Assembly (NCBI GenBank): GCA_900444965.1
Contig: UFRQ01000003.1
Coordinates: 1,364,001 to 1,428,000, forward strand
DNA: 64,000 bases
Direction: 5' to 3'
DNA from: [Actinobacillus] rossii
Lineage (GTDB): Bacteria; Pseudomonadota; Gammaproteobacteria; Enterobacterales; Pasteurellaceae
This document shows, in pieces, positions 24,797 through 33,801 of this stretch. A model generated the notes under the pieces. The model saw nothing but the letters and a program-made list of their open reading frames with translations. It was not told the origin of the DNA and ran no database searches. The translations under genes were made by a program, and so were the position numbers. Every line of letters begins with the position of its first letter. Positions within the stretch are counted from its first letter, which is position 1.

Positions 24797-27426
24797 TAGA
24801 CACCTCGCTTAAAGTTCTGATACTGCTGCTCTGAGACTTGTTCAGCAACAACTCGACCTTCCAATTCTACGGTAATCTTATTCTGCAATGTCGTGGTCTG
24901 TGCCTGAATAGCAGATAAGAGTCCTGCTGAAATCGACTGTCCGAGCGACTGAATATCTGCCGTCAAAGTGGTTTGGAAGGTGTTCATTTGTTGTTCTTGA
25001 CTTTGTGTTAACGGCGTGAAATCAATATTAGCAAGACTACCATCCCCCGCAGAAACCGCATTGCCTTTTAGTACCGAACTTTTACCTAGGTTAGGATTGT
25101 TTAACCCGGCATAAAACTTGTTCTGCACAACTTGCCAGTCTGCCTTACCATCTAACACAGTCTTGGCATAAGCACGTTCTTCATCATTTGCCACCCAGGA
25201 ACCAACGCCATTTAAGATGTTATTAGCTTTAATCTTTTGACGAGCTTCAAACTTACTGCGTTGTTCGCTAACACTTGCTTGTTGTTCAGGTGTTAACTCA
25301 TGCCAATTCCGATTGAATGATGTTAGCATCTTGGCTTTTTCATCATCGCTCGAAAACCAACTATTAAGCTTTTTAAAATCGAGCTTAAATTTATTCTGCT
25401 TAAATTGTGCTGTTAAACGTTTCACTTCATCAGGATTAGAACCGAACTTCTCAATATCCAACAAATACTTATCATCCGCCCAACCGTTAGAAACAGCTTT
25501 AGACGCAATCTCATAACGCTCTTTATCGCTTAACTTAGTATTATCCCAATGATACTCACGCATACGGCGTTCATCTGCATTTTCACTACTGGTTAGCATT
25601 GTCGCAGCACCTGCAACGCCAAGCGCACGACTGCCCACATTCAACAGTTTGCCCCATTTACCGCCAGCAGCAACACGCCCATTTCCGCCAACCGTGGTTG
25701 CCACATCAATCGCCCCACCAACCGCACTACCACCTTTACCAAAATTCAATAAGGCAAGAGAACCCGCGGCAGCAAGAGCAGCTGCGCCCAATCCACCGAT
25801 CATTGTGGTAGCCCCTGCCAACGCCGATGTTAAACTCGGGTATTCCTTGCCATATTCCGAAAGCGTTTCACTCACTGTACCCAGTACATTATTAAACCCT
25901 TTCATTCCCTGCATTTGAGCAAATTCCGACGTATTCTTGGCATCTTCCACCTTGTAATCATTGGTGTCTTTAATCACTTGATGAGATTTTTCTACCGCCC
26001 CATCAGAATTTTCTACTTGCGCTTTAACTTCCGCCCCTAATTGCACATTGTTACGAATACCCAGTAACGCCATTAATGCCTGACGGTCTGAAATAATTTT
26101 GCCAAGTGCCGTGCCTTCCACAAGATCGGTCATCTCGTTTAATAAGGCTTTGCGCTCTTTTGTCGGCGCGCTAGCCAGTTTTTTCTGTAATTCCTTATAT
26201 TTTTCATCGCTACCGACCACATCATCCATAATCGACATAAAGGCTTCTAAGCTGTTCTGCCCTTTGGCTTTATAACCTTCCATAGATTTAAGTAAATCAA
26301 TGCCGTCATGTTTTTTCCCTTTGCTATCGGTATATTCCACCTTTTCAAAGCGCTCTTTCGTTTCCTTACTCGAGATTTTAGCCAGCAAGTTCACAAGATT
26401 ATTCCCAGCTTCGTCACTGGTTCCAGCCGTCACTCGCGCTTGTTGGTTAGCCACCAATAAGGCTTGTAATCCTTCCATGCCACTTAAACCCATCGATTTT
26501 GCTGCAGCCATTTGTTGCGGTAACCAACGCGCCATATCTGCAAGTTCAAAGTTACCTGCCTGCCCAGCAGCCACAGCCATATCTAATACCTTGCCAATAT
26601 CTTGCTCACCAATGCCAAACTGTTGCATGGACGAAATAGCAATACGAGCTAAATCTTCTGAACTCGCTCCTGTAGCAACCGCCCCTTTTTGCAAGGTCGG
26701 CAATAAATTCATTGCGGTCTCCGCGCTAACCGCCCCTGATGCCAATAAGGTATCCAATGATGCCAACGCATCTTCTTTTGTGCCGCCACCTGTCTCCACG
26801 GCTTTCTTTACAGCCTGATGTAATTCTTGCTTACCTGCAATTCGCCCTGCCACATCACGCTCCGCAAAAGCAGTATTGGATACCATCGCTAACTGACGGT
26901 CATAGCTCATTTCTTTGCGCACAGGTTCACGCAAATACATTGCCCCAGCCGTAACACCTGCGGCTAATCCCATTGCCCCGTGCCCTGCGTTACTTAACAT
27001 GCCGCCAAAACGCGAACCCACAGATGAAACCGGCATTTTCCCCATTTCCGCATTTAACTGAGCAATCTGTTGTCTTGATGCCGCATAAGCGCGGTTAAGT
27101 TCCGCTGCAGATGCACGACCACTACGTGCAAGACGGTTATAAGCGGCTTCTGTGCGTTGGATTTCACGTTGAATCTGATGTTCTGAGCGAATTCCCAAGG
27201 TTTGGCGCGTTTGCGCTAAACGCCGTGCATAGTTTTCTGCTTTACCTGATAAAGCACTTTGCAGCACGTCTGTCTGACGCGCAGCGTCTTGCTGTTCTTT
27301 TGCACCACGTTTTGCGGCATCAGTTGCACGCTTTGCCCCTTTTTCTACTTCATCGGCCACTTTCTTTAGACCCGCACTAGCCTGATCTTTTAAAGTAACC
27401 GCCATTTTCAAGTTCATATCTGCCAT
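24796..27426 (-). CDS. Tail tape-measure protein (Mu gp42/H)
   Basis: 876 residues. An N-terminal coiled-coil-rich part (about 1-130, with KKVADEVEKGAKRATDAAKRG) precedes an alanine/glycine-rich transmembrane-like segment near residues 145-165 and another near 535-565. Phage tail tape-measure motifs such as GGGTKEDALASLDTLLASG lie around 215-235. It sets tail length. The order, chaperone gene then tape measure, is conserved in dsDNA tailed phages. Confidence 0.92.
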   Translation of the reverse strand: MADMNLKMAVTLKDQASAGLKKVADEVEKGAKRATDAAKRGAKEQQDAARQTDVLQSALSGKAENYARRLAQTRQTLGIRSEHQIQREIQRTEAAYNRLARSGRASAAELNRAYAASRQQIAQLNAEMGKMPVSSVGSRFGGMLSNAGHGAMGLAAGVTAGAMYLREPVRKEMSYDRQLAMVSNTAFAERDVAGRIAGKQELHQAVKKAVETGGGTKEDALASLDTLLASGAVSAETAMNLLPTLQKGAVATGASSEDLARIAISSMQQFGIGEQDIGKVLDMAVAAGQAGNFELADMARWLPQQMAAAKSMGLSGMEGLQALLVANQQARVTAGTSDEAGNNLVNLLAKISSKETKERFEKVEYTDSKGKKHDGIDLLKSMEGYKAKGQNSLEAFMSIMDDVVGSDEKYKELQKKLASAPTKERKALLNEMTDLVEGTALGKIISDRQALMALLGIRNNVQLGAEVKAQVENSDGAVEKSHQVIKDTNDYKVEDAKNTSEFAQMQGMKGFNNVLGTVSETLSEYGKEYPSLTSALAGATTMIGGLGAAALAAAGSLALLNFGKGGSAVGGAIDVATTVGGNGRVAAGGKWGKLLNVGSRALGVAGAATMLTSSENADERRMREYHWDNTKLSDKERYEIASKAVSNGWADDKYLLDIEKFGSNPDEVKRLTAQFKQNKFKLDFKKLNSWFSSDDEKAKMLTSFNRNWHELTPEQQASVSEQRSKFEARQKIKANNILNGVGSWVANDEERAYAKTVLDGKADWQVVQNKFYAGLNNPNLGKSSVLKGNAVSAGDGSLANIDFTPLTQSQEQQMNTFQTTLTADIQSLGQSISAGLLSAIQAQTTTLQNKITVELEGRVVAEQVSEQQYQNFKRGV

Positions 27427-27491
27427 AGTTCTTCACTCAAAATTGTTTTAAATACCATTTAAAACCTATAAAAAAAGGGCATAACGCCCTT

Positions 27492-28072
27492 TTAATTTGC
27501 CTGTTGTTCTGTTTTTTTTCTTCGCGTAAAGACGTAATGCGTTGTCTCAACATCCATATTGTTTTGAGTGCTGCGCCCACCCAATGCAAGTAAACCGCTA
27601 TCCATCCACGCATTAAGCTCTGCATGACACATCATTTCAATACGATCATAAGTAAAACCGAATTTACTTAAGAAAATAACCGCACTTCGCAAGTTTCGCT
27701 CAAGTTCAAAAACACTAAATTGCTGTTTTAACTTTTCTCGCTTAGGTTTAGGCGTTCCCCAGCGGCGATACGCTTTTTTCTCAACTCACCAATAGCGGCT
27801 GTTAGGATGTCGTAGTCAGTTGGATTGAGATGATCAAGAAGAAATTCAGGATTCATTTTTTCTTTATCCATCCCTACAAATTCGACTTGTTGTGCCAAAT
27901 ACGCCATATCGACGAGCATCTGCACAGATTGATTACTGGTTTCAGTATCTAATCCGAGCTCTGCAATCTGCTCAACTGCACGCACTTCCCCCCCTAAAGT
28001 GAGCAACTGTACTTTAAAATCATAAAAAGTACGGTCACCGATTGAGATACCGAACAGTAAACGCCCCTCCAT
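27492..28072 (-). CDS. Tail assembly chaperone, programmed -1 frameshift product (gp41-gp42)
   Basis: The second frame lacks its own convincing start. From a slippery A AAA AAG heptamer at 27773-27779 it continues, after a -1 shift, as KAYRRWGTPKPKREKL and onwards to a TAA at 27492. The result is a long form of about 190 residues. A G/GT-type frameshift of this sort is established for Mu and many tailed phages, and the long form chaperones the tape measure. The feature spans the short form too. Frameshift efficiency cannot be judged here. Confidence 0.8.
27728..28072 (-). CDS. Tail assembly chaperone, short form (Mu gp41)
   Basis: A 114-residue protein (MEGRLLFGISIGDRTFYDF through LNLSEKS) of the Mu tail assembly family. 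The EFLLDHLNPTDYDILTAAIGELRKKR segment precedes the slip site that makes the longer form. It lies directly after the tail tube gene with a one-base overlap. Confidence 0.85.
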   Translation of the reverse strand: MEGRLLFGISIGDRTFYDFKVQLLTLGGEVRAVEQIAELGLDTETSNQSVQMLVDMAYLAQQVEFVGMDKEKMNPEFLLDHLNPTDYDILTAAIGELRKKRIAAGERLNLSEKS

Positions 28073-28440
28073 TATTCAACCACCTTATCGCAAGCGATCA
28101 TTTGAATATCACGTACTTCTTCGTTATCCACTGTATAAGATGTTCCGACTTCCGTGACAAAGCAATTGGTGTAACTCGTACGCACGCCATTCTGTTCTTC
28201 GACTGTAACACGTGCATCATCAACGTTATCCCAATCAGGCTCATCACTATCCAACGGCACAGCAACGGTCATCGAAAGAGTATATTCTCGGATCCCTTTT
28301 GCATAACCTTTGACACGCTGCTTACGATTAATGGTTTTGACAGCTTTACGACCAGTCGATACCTTAACATCCAGTTTTGTGAGTTCAACTTCAACCCCAT
28401 CTACTTCCACAAAACCAAGACTTGCATATTTCAACGCCAT
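28072..28440 (-). CDS. Tail tube protein (Mu gp40/M)
   Basis: A 122-residue tail tube protein. The GFVEVDGVEVELTKLDVKVSTGRKAVKTI stretch and the GYAKGIREYTLSMTVAVP segment match the Mu gpM family. It polymerises inside the sheath on the tape measure. Its position between sheath and chaperone is conserved. Confidence 0.88.
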   Translation of the reverse strand: MALKYASLGFVEVDGVEVELTKLDVKVSTGRKAVKTINRKQRVKGYAKGIREYTLSMTVAVPLDSDEPDWDNVDDARVTVEEQNGVRTSYTNCFVTEVGTSYTVDNEEVRDIQMIACDKVVE

Positions 28441-28450
28441 ACATATCCCC

Positions 28451-29860
28451 CTATAAAATCAAATCAATACGGTTTGCGACAACATGTAATCCATTAACAA
28501 CATCAGCAGGAATCTGCGTGTCCAAACGATTTACATCAATACTATTGCGCTGCACAATTAATTTAGCTTTATTCGCTTTCACATTTTCAAGGATTTCTTC
28601 ATCATCCAGTTTTAAAAGCACATCTAAAATTTCTGACTTCACTTTTTCAGGTGTGCGATTTGAAAGTTTTGAGCGTGGAAAACGTAATGCGATACGTTGC
28701 TCAATGGCTTTCCGGGTGTAATCTAACGTGCGAATTGTGGTTAAATCCAATAAAGACGGATCATCCGTATTCGTCGCGGACTTCGTATATGTAGAAATTG
28801 CGCGTAAAATTTGAACCTTACTATTTACAATCTTCAAAGGCGTTAACCCATGAAATAACGCTTGATTTAATTCGCCGAACAATGGCATCTGCGTGACATC
28901 TACTAATGTTAATCCTTTGATTTCAAGAGTATTAAGTGGACGCGCAGGATCTTCTTCGCTGGCAATAACCGCACCGTAACCTGCTGCAATGATTGCAGCA
29001 TTATCACTTGCGCCTTTATACCAAGCACAAGTCAAACGTCCATCATTAAGCTGTTCGGTGAAGTCTGAACCGCTAGACATTGTGCCAGTCCAAGCCAGTA
29101 CACCAATAGCAGGTTTCTTTTCAATTGGACTAGAAACACTTTCTAAGTGCGCTGATAAGGCTTTAGCATTTGCGATATCGGCGAATGGTGAAATAATAAT
29201 ATTATAATGTTCACCTGCCACACTCGTTAACGCATCGGCAATTTCCGCATTTTCTTGGCCACCTGATAGTGCGGTTAAATTAATACTTAAACCTGATGCG
29301 GTATTACGATAACCAAGGCTAATCCCATTACCAATTTCACCTTTGCATTTTGCGGTGAGATTAATGGTACTACCAGATAATTCCGCAACAACCGTTGAAT
29401 CACGTGTGCCATTAATTAATGCTGCCATACGTGATGCACAACTTGCTGAACCTTCACCATTGGTGACACTAATTTTAAAATCTTCATTAGCAATTGAGAC
29501 TGTTAACACGCCAGCAGAGCTCGCCGTGCCATCAATCACTACGGAACCTGTTGCAGCGACACCAGATTCATGATCTGCCAGTCCTACAACTGTCAAACGG
29601 ATTAAACTGTTATTACGGATAGCTTGACGAGTCATTAAATGCGCCCAAGACCCATAACCAAAGGTTTCTGCTGCGTCGATATCAGAATATACGCGCAACG
29701 GTGCACTATATTTCTCAACGCCAGATTTAGTCATTGGGGCTAAAATTAGCACTTCTTGCTCATTGGTCGGTAAACTACTGACCGCGCCTTTGGTGTTATA
29801 CTCCGTATAAACACCTGGATGACGAATACTAGTAGGGATCTTCTCAAACTCGATATTCAT
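28451..29860 (-). CDS. Tail sheath protein (Mu gp39/L)
   Basis: A 469-residue contractile sheath subunit. The N-terminal PTSIRHPGVYTEYNTKGA and the C-terminal LDYTRKAIEQRIALRFPRSKL are characteristic of Mu gpL. It is the major component of the contractile tail. It overlaps the upstream DUF2635 gene by 4 bases. Confidence 0.93.
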   Translation of the reverse strand: MNIEFEKIPTSIRHPGVYTEYNTKGAVSSLPTNEQEVLILAPMTKSGVEKYSAPLRVYSDIDAAETFGYGSWAHLMTRQAIRNNSLIRLTVVGLADHESGVAATGSVVIDGTASSAGVLTVSIANEDFKISVTNGEGSASCASRMAALINGTRDSTVVAELSGSTINLTAKCKGEIGNGISLGYRNTASGLSINLTALSGGQENAEIADALTSVAGEHYNIIISPFADIANAKALSAHLESVSSPIEKKPAIGVLAWTGTMSSGSDFTEQLNDGRLTCAWYKGASDNAAIIAAGYGAVIASEEDPARPLNTLEIKGLTLVDVTQMPLFGELNQALFHGLTPLKIVNSKVQILRAISTYTKSATNTDDPSLLDLTTIRTLDYTRKAIEQRIALRFPRSKLSNRTPEKVKSEILDVLLKLDDEEILENVKANKAKLIVQRNSIDVNRLDTQIPADVVNGLHVVANRIDLIL

Positions 29861-30072
29861 TCTTTTGCTCCTTTGATTTTATTTGATACTTCCACTTCCG
29901 AGACTTTAATCGTGCGTTTCACGCTTTTTTCATTAACTTTTATCAAATCCCCATCTAACAATAAACGGCGGTAATACAATGTATTTGGCACATCTACCAC
30001 GTTTTGGTCAATAAACTGACGAGCTGAATGTTCAAAAGGGACTTTCAAGCCGATTCTTGCTTTGACTTTCAT
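29857..30072 (-). CDS. DUF2635 protein (Mu gp38)
   Basis: A 71-residue basic protein (KARIGLKVPFEHSARQFI...) matching the small DUF2635 family between gp37 and the sheath in Mu-like phages. A role in head-tail joining or tail assembly is inferred from position only. It overlaps the sheath gene. Confidence 0.8.
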   Translation of the reverse strand: MKVKARIGLKVPFEHSARQFIDQNVVDVPNTLYYRRLLLDGDLIKVNEKSVKRTIKVSEVEVSNKIKGAKE

Positions 30073-30717
30073 TTAAGTTTGCTCCTGTGTCTCCACGGTA
30101 TAAGGTACACTTGCACCAGTAGTTGGATCGTAAATATTACCCAGCACCTGTTCTAAATACGGATAAGGCTCAGATAATTCGCCTTTATATTGATTAAAGA
30201 TATAATCAGGACTTGAGCGATCTTGTGTAACTTCAGGGAAACGTCCATCTTCAAGTGGAGATAAATCATCAAAGATGACATCATATTCCACCGAATACGC
30301 GGTTAATCTCTGATTTTTTACTTGCTGATTATTAAACAAGGTTCGCACACGCACTGGTTCTAACGGCTGTACTATCTGTCCTAGCGTTTGGCTATCAAGC
30401 AAACGACGCACGGCTGTAATCAACTGATAAGCACCGATTTCACGACTATCCACACCGCCAGCACGTCCAGCAAGATTGCTACGTAAAGATTGCGTCACCA
30501 CCATAATGGCAAAAGTTGCAGTGCTTTGATAACGAGATGCACGAACATTCATCCGTTTCACATTTGCACCACCATAGGTCACCATCACCAGTGGTAAGCG
30601 GTTAGTGCCGATACTGTCATCATTAAACTCACCACCATAACTTCTTACTGTTACTGCCAGTTTGCCTAAACCACGTCTTAGCCGCTCAACTAAAGCATTC
30701 TCAATTTTCGTAATCAC
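30073..30717 (-). CDS. DUF1834 protein (Mu gp37)
   Basis: About 214 residues from a GTG at 30717, which has AGGA nine bases upstream and gives the family-like start VITKIENALVERL. Alternative ATGs at 30741 and 30759 lie within gp36 and lack ribosome sites. It is part of the Mu head-tail connector region. Function is not established. Confidence 0.75.
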   Translation of the reverse strand: MITKIENALVERLRRGLGKLAVTVRSYGGEFNDDSIGTNRLPLVMVTYGGANVKRMNVRASRYQSTATFAIMVVTQSLRSNLAGRAGGVDSREIGAYQLITAVRRLLDSQTLGQIVQPLEPVRVRTLFNNQQVKNQRLTAYSVEYDVIFDDLSPLEDGRFPEVTQDRSSPDYIFNQYKGELSEPYPYLEQVLGNIYDPTTGASVPYTVETQEQT

Positions 30718-31135
30718 GTGCGAAAATCCTGTTATTTCCATTAAAAAACTGCACCGCACTGTCCGCGTTAGTCACATCAGTATTCATAGATTCATCTTCA
30801 ATACCTAAAGAAATTTTTCCACTGGCTAAGGCTTCAAGTTCTTTAATACTCAGCTTATACCGTTCGATGATTTCATCCGTAATAGGTACATCCGACATAC
30901 TGCACAAACGATAACGTGTTAAATCACAACAAATCCGTGTCAAGTTCTGTGGTACAGTCGCCAAAGGCAACTTATAACGCGCACTTAAGTAACCATCAAT
31001 CTGAGAACTACTATCTGATAAACCAATCTCAAGTACGGCATAATTAATCTCACCTACATTATCGCGATCAGTTAATTGCAATGCCTGTAGTTCTCCAACA
31101 CGAACGATAAAATCTTGTGCCTGTGCGTACATCAT
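30701..31135 (-). CDS. DUF1320 protein (Mu gp36)
   Basis: A 144-residue protein with the family pattern of an N-terminal YAQAQDFIVRVGELQALQLTDRDN, an SDSSSQIDGYLSARYKLPL core and a CCDLTRYRL strand. It is a predicted head-completion protein. It overlaps the end of gp37's open frame and follows gp35 by one base. Confidence 0.85.
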   Translation of the reverse strand: MMYAQAQDFIVRVGELQALQLTDRDNVGEINYAVLEIGLSDSSSQIDGYLSARYKLPLATVPQNLTRICCDLTRYRLCSMSDVPITDEIIERYKLSIKELEALASGKISLGIEDESMNTDVTNADSAVQFFNGNNRIFARDYEN

Positions 31136-31533
31136 TATTTATCCGTTAAATAAGTCACTTCGAGCCAGGGGTCATCCACGAGATCGAGCATTTTCCCGTC
31201 CGACAAAACATCAAGTGGAATTTCTACTACATCCGTTTTATTAAAACGAAAACCGGCACGACCATAGCTGTCATGTGGATGAATATCACGTAGTTTCACT
31301 GCCACGCCCGTTGCGACAAATTCATTTGGTTTCAATTCAGATGTTTCCACATCAGAAATATCTGTCTTCTCACTCGGTTTCTCATTTTCTAGGGTATCAG
31401 CCGTATCAAGAAGCTCTTGTTCTCTCATTTCGGTATGAGAGCTGTCTGAATTTTCCACCGAGTTTTGAAAATTGGTTTCAACCTTCTGGATTTGTTCAGC
31501 TTGCTCTTCTTTTCTTTTTCTGCCCATAATCAT
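31135..31533 (-). CDS. Mu gp35-like protein
   Basis: A 132-residue acidic protein. The first 80 residues are charged, low in hydrophobic residues and probably disordered. The C-terminal 50 (RAGFRFNKTDVVEIPLDVLSDGKMLDLVDDPWLEV) look structured and resemble Mu gp35-like proteins downstream of the major head gene. Function is unknown. Confidence 0.65.
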   Translation of the reverse strand: MIMGRKRKEEQAEQIQKVETNFQNSVENSDSSHTEMREQELLDTADTLENEKPSEKTDISDVETSELKPNEFVATGVAVKLRDIHPHDSYGRAGFRFNKTDVVEIPLDVLSDGKMLDLVDDPWLEVTYLTDK

Positions 31534-31571
31534 TCTCCATATAAGTCGGGGAGTACCCCGACTTCGTGTTG

Positions 31572-32492
31572 CTACTCAATGATTTGTGATGACACAACCA
31601 CTTTTAAACGACCTTTTAAGATATTTGTTGTGCCGTTAATTACTTCACCTTCACAAATCTGACGTGCTTTGAATTCCAATGCCGGCGGCACTAAAATGAC
31701 ATTTGGACGAATATTCAATAATTTACCGCCATCACCTTTAAGCGATTGCATTTTGGCAATCACCGCCATAATGTTCTCTGCGGTCAACTCCGTTTGCTCA
31801 ACACGATGCGCTAATTGCCAGAAACCAAAACCAGCCGCACCACGCGCACGCACACCCCATTCGTAGATGTCTTCATTGAAGACGGTATCCGATTTTGATG
31901 GGTCAAATTTGGTTTCGATTTCAGGGGCAGTACGCTCCTGCCAAATCAACGGTTTAATCGCATTCGTGGTATCAAAGATATAAAACGTTGGTGCAGCACT
32001 TGTAGTGCCGGTTGTAATATTGCTTTGCTCTGTTGATGAGCCTGTACCATCTACGTTTTCATAAACAGGATGGTCAGTGTCAAAGTAGTTTTGACCGTCA
32101 TAACATAATGTTGCTTTACCTTCTTTGAGTAAGCCAAACACTAAATCATCAGGCAATTCAGCGGCAGATTGTGCCGCTTGTTGCACCATTGGGCGGAATA
32201 ATCCAACTTGGTCATCTTCAATATCCGTGCGCGGAATTCCAACCGTGGCTTCGTATAATTTATTTTCAATGCTGGTGCCTTGGGCTTGCATTGCTTTGCG
32301 CTGACGTTTGCCTACCCATTCAATCAATTTCGGGAATTGACTTAAAAAGCCGTAAGTGTTCACTTTAGTATTCGATGACACTTTCATAGCGATTAAATCC
32401 CATTGAGGTTTAATTAATGCTAACCCCGCAAGAAAATCTTTCTTAAATTGCATTTCAATCGCTTTTAACACTTCTGATTTCTTAAAGCTCAT
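31572..32492 (-). CDS. Major head protein (Mu T)
   Basis: A 306-residue Mu-type major capsid protein (GPT family). WDLIAMKVSSNTKVNTYGFLSQFPKLIEW and the GLLKEGKATLCYDGQNYFDTDHPV stretch are highly typical. It forms the icosahedral shell. It follows the protease/scaffold gene directly, as in Mu. Confidence 0.94.
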   Translation of the reverse strand: MSFKKSEVLKAIEMQFKKDFLAGLALIKPQWDLIAMKVSSNTKVNTYGFLSQFPKLIEWVGKRQRKAMQAQGTSIENKLYEATVGIPRTDIEDDQVGLFRPMVQQAAQSAAELPDDLVFGLLKEGKATLCYDGQNYFDTDHPVYENVDGTGSSTEQSNITTGTTSAAPTFYIFDTTNAIKPLIWQERTAPEIETKFDPSKSDTVFNEDIYEWGVRARGAAGFGFWQLAHRVEQTELTAENIMAVIAKMQSLKGDGGKLLNIRPNVILVPPALEFKARQICEGEVINGTTNILKGRLKVVVSSQIIE

Positions 32493-33034
32493 TATTTTTG
32501 CTCCTTATGTTCTTTAATAAATTCCGCTTCCGTCATGCCTAAAGCACGCGCCGCCGCTTGTTCTGCTGCGCTTAACGCCACAACATTAAGGTTCGGGTTA
32601 TCTTTCGCTTGCGCTTGACCACTTAATGCAGCAATAGCTGGAGCCTTGTCTAAATACGCACTTAATGCTTCCACGCTTAAACTTTCTGCCCATTCTTTTA
32701 GTGCAGGAGATAACTTGCCGTTGCTTAATGCGGCAGTAATTAACGCACCTTTTTTATCTGCATCACGTTCTGCTTTGATTGCATTTAAATCTGCTTGTAA
32801 TACTACAACCTGTTCAACAGGCACATATTTAGCCGGATCCACTTTGCCAGCTTGAGAACTTAATGCCGCGATATTGCTATCTTTCGCTTTAAGTTCCTTG
32901 TAAACTTGCGACAAGGCAACTTCAGATGTACCTTTGCTTTCTGCTAAGGCAAGCACATCCGCTTTAATTTCTTGCTCAGTGGCATCTTTTTTACCCATAA
33001 GCGCACATAAAGCCGCTAACAGCTCTTTATCCAT
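32492..33034 (-). CDS. Nested head scaffold protein (Mu Z-like)
   Basis: An in-frame ATG at 33034 within the protease gene is preceded by GAAGGAAATCAAACC, a good ribosome site at plausible spacing. The product would be about 180 residues (MDKELLAALCALMGKK...), made of the coiled, charged scaffold region only. In Mu, scaffold Z is made from an internal start of gene I, so this copy probably does the same. Confidence 0.65.
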   Translation of the reverse strand: MDKELLAALCALMGKKDATEQEIKADVLALAESKGTSEVALSQVYKELKAKDSNIAALSSQAGKVDPAKYVPVEQVVVLQADLNAIKAERDADKKGALITAALSNGKLSPALKEWAESLSVEALSAYLDKAPAIAALSGQAQAKDNPNLNVVALSAAEQAAARALGMTEAEFIKEHKEQK

Positions 33035-33535
33035 GGTTTGATTTCCTTCTGTTAAATCGAAGTGAGAACTTGCGGCAACAATGGCATCATCCATTCCATC
33101 TAAAGCCGGAACGTTTGTGAGTGCCGCATGGAAAATTTTGCGCACATAACCATCTCGGTCGTAGGCGAAGACTGCGGATATATAACGATATTCACCATTC
33201 TTAATATATTCTGCCGCTCTGTCTGTCCAACGCACGTCTGCAAAAATGCCTTGCGGGGTAAAGTACAAATACTCCATCCACCCTGCACTTGGAGCTTCTT
33301 TGCCATTGGTTTTGCTATGCAAAATCTGATGTTCATAGTCAATCGGCAATGGATTACGCTGACTATTCGCCAACGACACAATATCCGCCCCATTGCTATC
33401 GGCAACAATCCAAGCAGCCACATCAGTCGGTCGTCCGTCAGTGGCACGAAACTCCCCATAAGGCAAAAGCTGAATAGTCCCAGTTTTCGCTTGAGAAATT
33501 TCAAAGCCAGCAACGGCTAATTTGAGTTTATTCAT
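32492..33535 (-). CDS. Head protease (Mu I)
   Basis: A 347-residue protein with the Mu gpI protease domain in its N-terminal half (LLPYGEFRATDGRP, NPLPIDYEHQ, SAGWMEYLYFTPQGIFADVRWTDRA). A charged, alanine-rich C-terminal scaffold part follows. A nested scaffold product is likely (next entry). A proposed late promoter lies 47-92 bases upstream, and AAAGGATT gives the ribosome site. Confidence 0.9.
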   Translation of the reverse strand: MNKLKLAVAGFEISQAKTGTIQLLPYGEFRATDGRPTDVAAWIVADSNGADIVSLANSQRNPLPIDYEHQILHSKTNGKEAPSAGWMEYLYFTPQGIFADVRWTDRAAEYIKNGEYRYISAVFAYDRDGYVRKIFHAALTNVPALDGMDDAIVAASSHFDLTEGNQTMDKELLAALCALMGKKDATEQEIKADVLALAESKGTSEVALSQVYKELKAKDSNIAALSSQAGKVDPAKYVPVEQVVVLQADLNAIKAERDADKKGALITAALSNGKLSPALKEWAESLSVEALSAYLDKAPAIAALSGQAQAKDNPNLNVVALSAAEQAAARALGMTEAEFIKEHKEQK

Positions 33536-33581
33536 TACATAACCAATCCTTTTCGTTAAAAAAATCAGTAATTAGGATGGC

Positions 33582-33627
33582 AGAATATCGAATTGAGAAG
33601 AATGAAAAGAGAAGAGTGCATTCAGCA
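33582..33627 (-). promoter_or_regulatory. Proposed Mor/C-dependent late promoter before the protease gene
   Basis: TGCTGAATG (33627-33619), here part of a perfect dyad AGTGC-TGAAT-GCACT, is followed after exactly 31 bases by TATTCT (33587-33582). The first gene begins about 47 bases later with a good ribosome site. This corresponds in position to the Mu P(I) promoter. Confidence 0.68.
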
Positions 33628-33677
33628 CTGAGAATAATATTTAAAAAAGACGGCATTAACCTTAAAAATAAAATAAA

Positions 33678-33701
33678 GGGTTGCGCCAAATAACGCAACC
33701 C
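33678..33701 (-). terminator. Terminator after gene G
   Basis: A perfect 8-bp stem GGGTTGCG / CGCAACCC with an 8-nt loop, followed on the minus strand by TTTATTTTATTTTT. It ends the packaging/portal transcript before the head-gene promoter. Confidence 0.78.
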
Positions 33702-33801
33702 GTTTTAAAACCTTTTTAAATCGTTTTAAATCGTTTTAAAAAATTTCATTCGATAAATCACACGTCATCTTGAAATAATCGCATAACGCGCGATTTATGG
33801 G

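Larger units (their letters stand above)
33536..33801. other. 266-bp intergenic region between genes G and I near the prophage centre
   Basis: No gene is visible. On the minus strand it holds, in order, TTTTAAA-rich direct repeats (33715-33745), a terminator, and a late-promoter element. In Mu the strong gyrase site that organises replicative transposition lies between G and I at the genome centre. The centre of this prophage is near 33430, so a comparable site may be here. Confidence 0.45.

Noticed and set aside
26300..26818. Plus-strand 172-codon ORF
   Set aside because: It lies wholly opposite the tape-measure gene and has no ribosome site; its composition is that of an antisense shadow.
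27437..27625. 62-codon minus-strand ORF before the tape measure
   Set aside because: It overlaps the frameshifted chaperone frame, which is the one explained by the slip site and family resemblance.
28042..28497. Plus-strand 151-codon ORF
   Set aside because: It is antisense to the tail tube and sheath genes, with no family resemblance.
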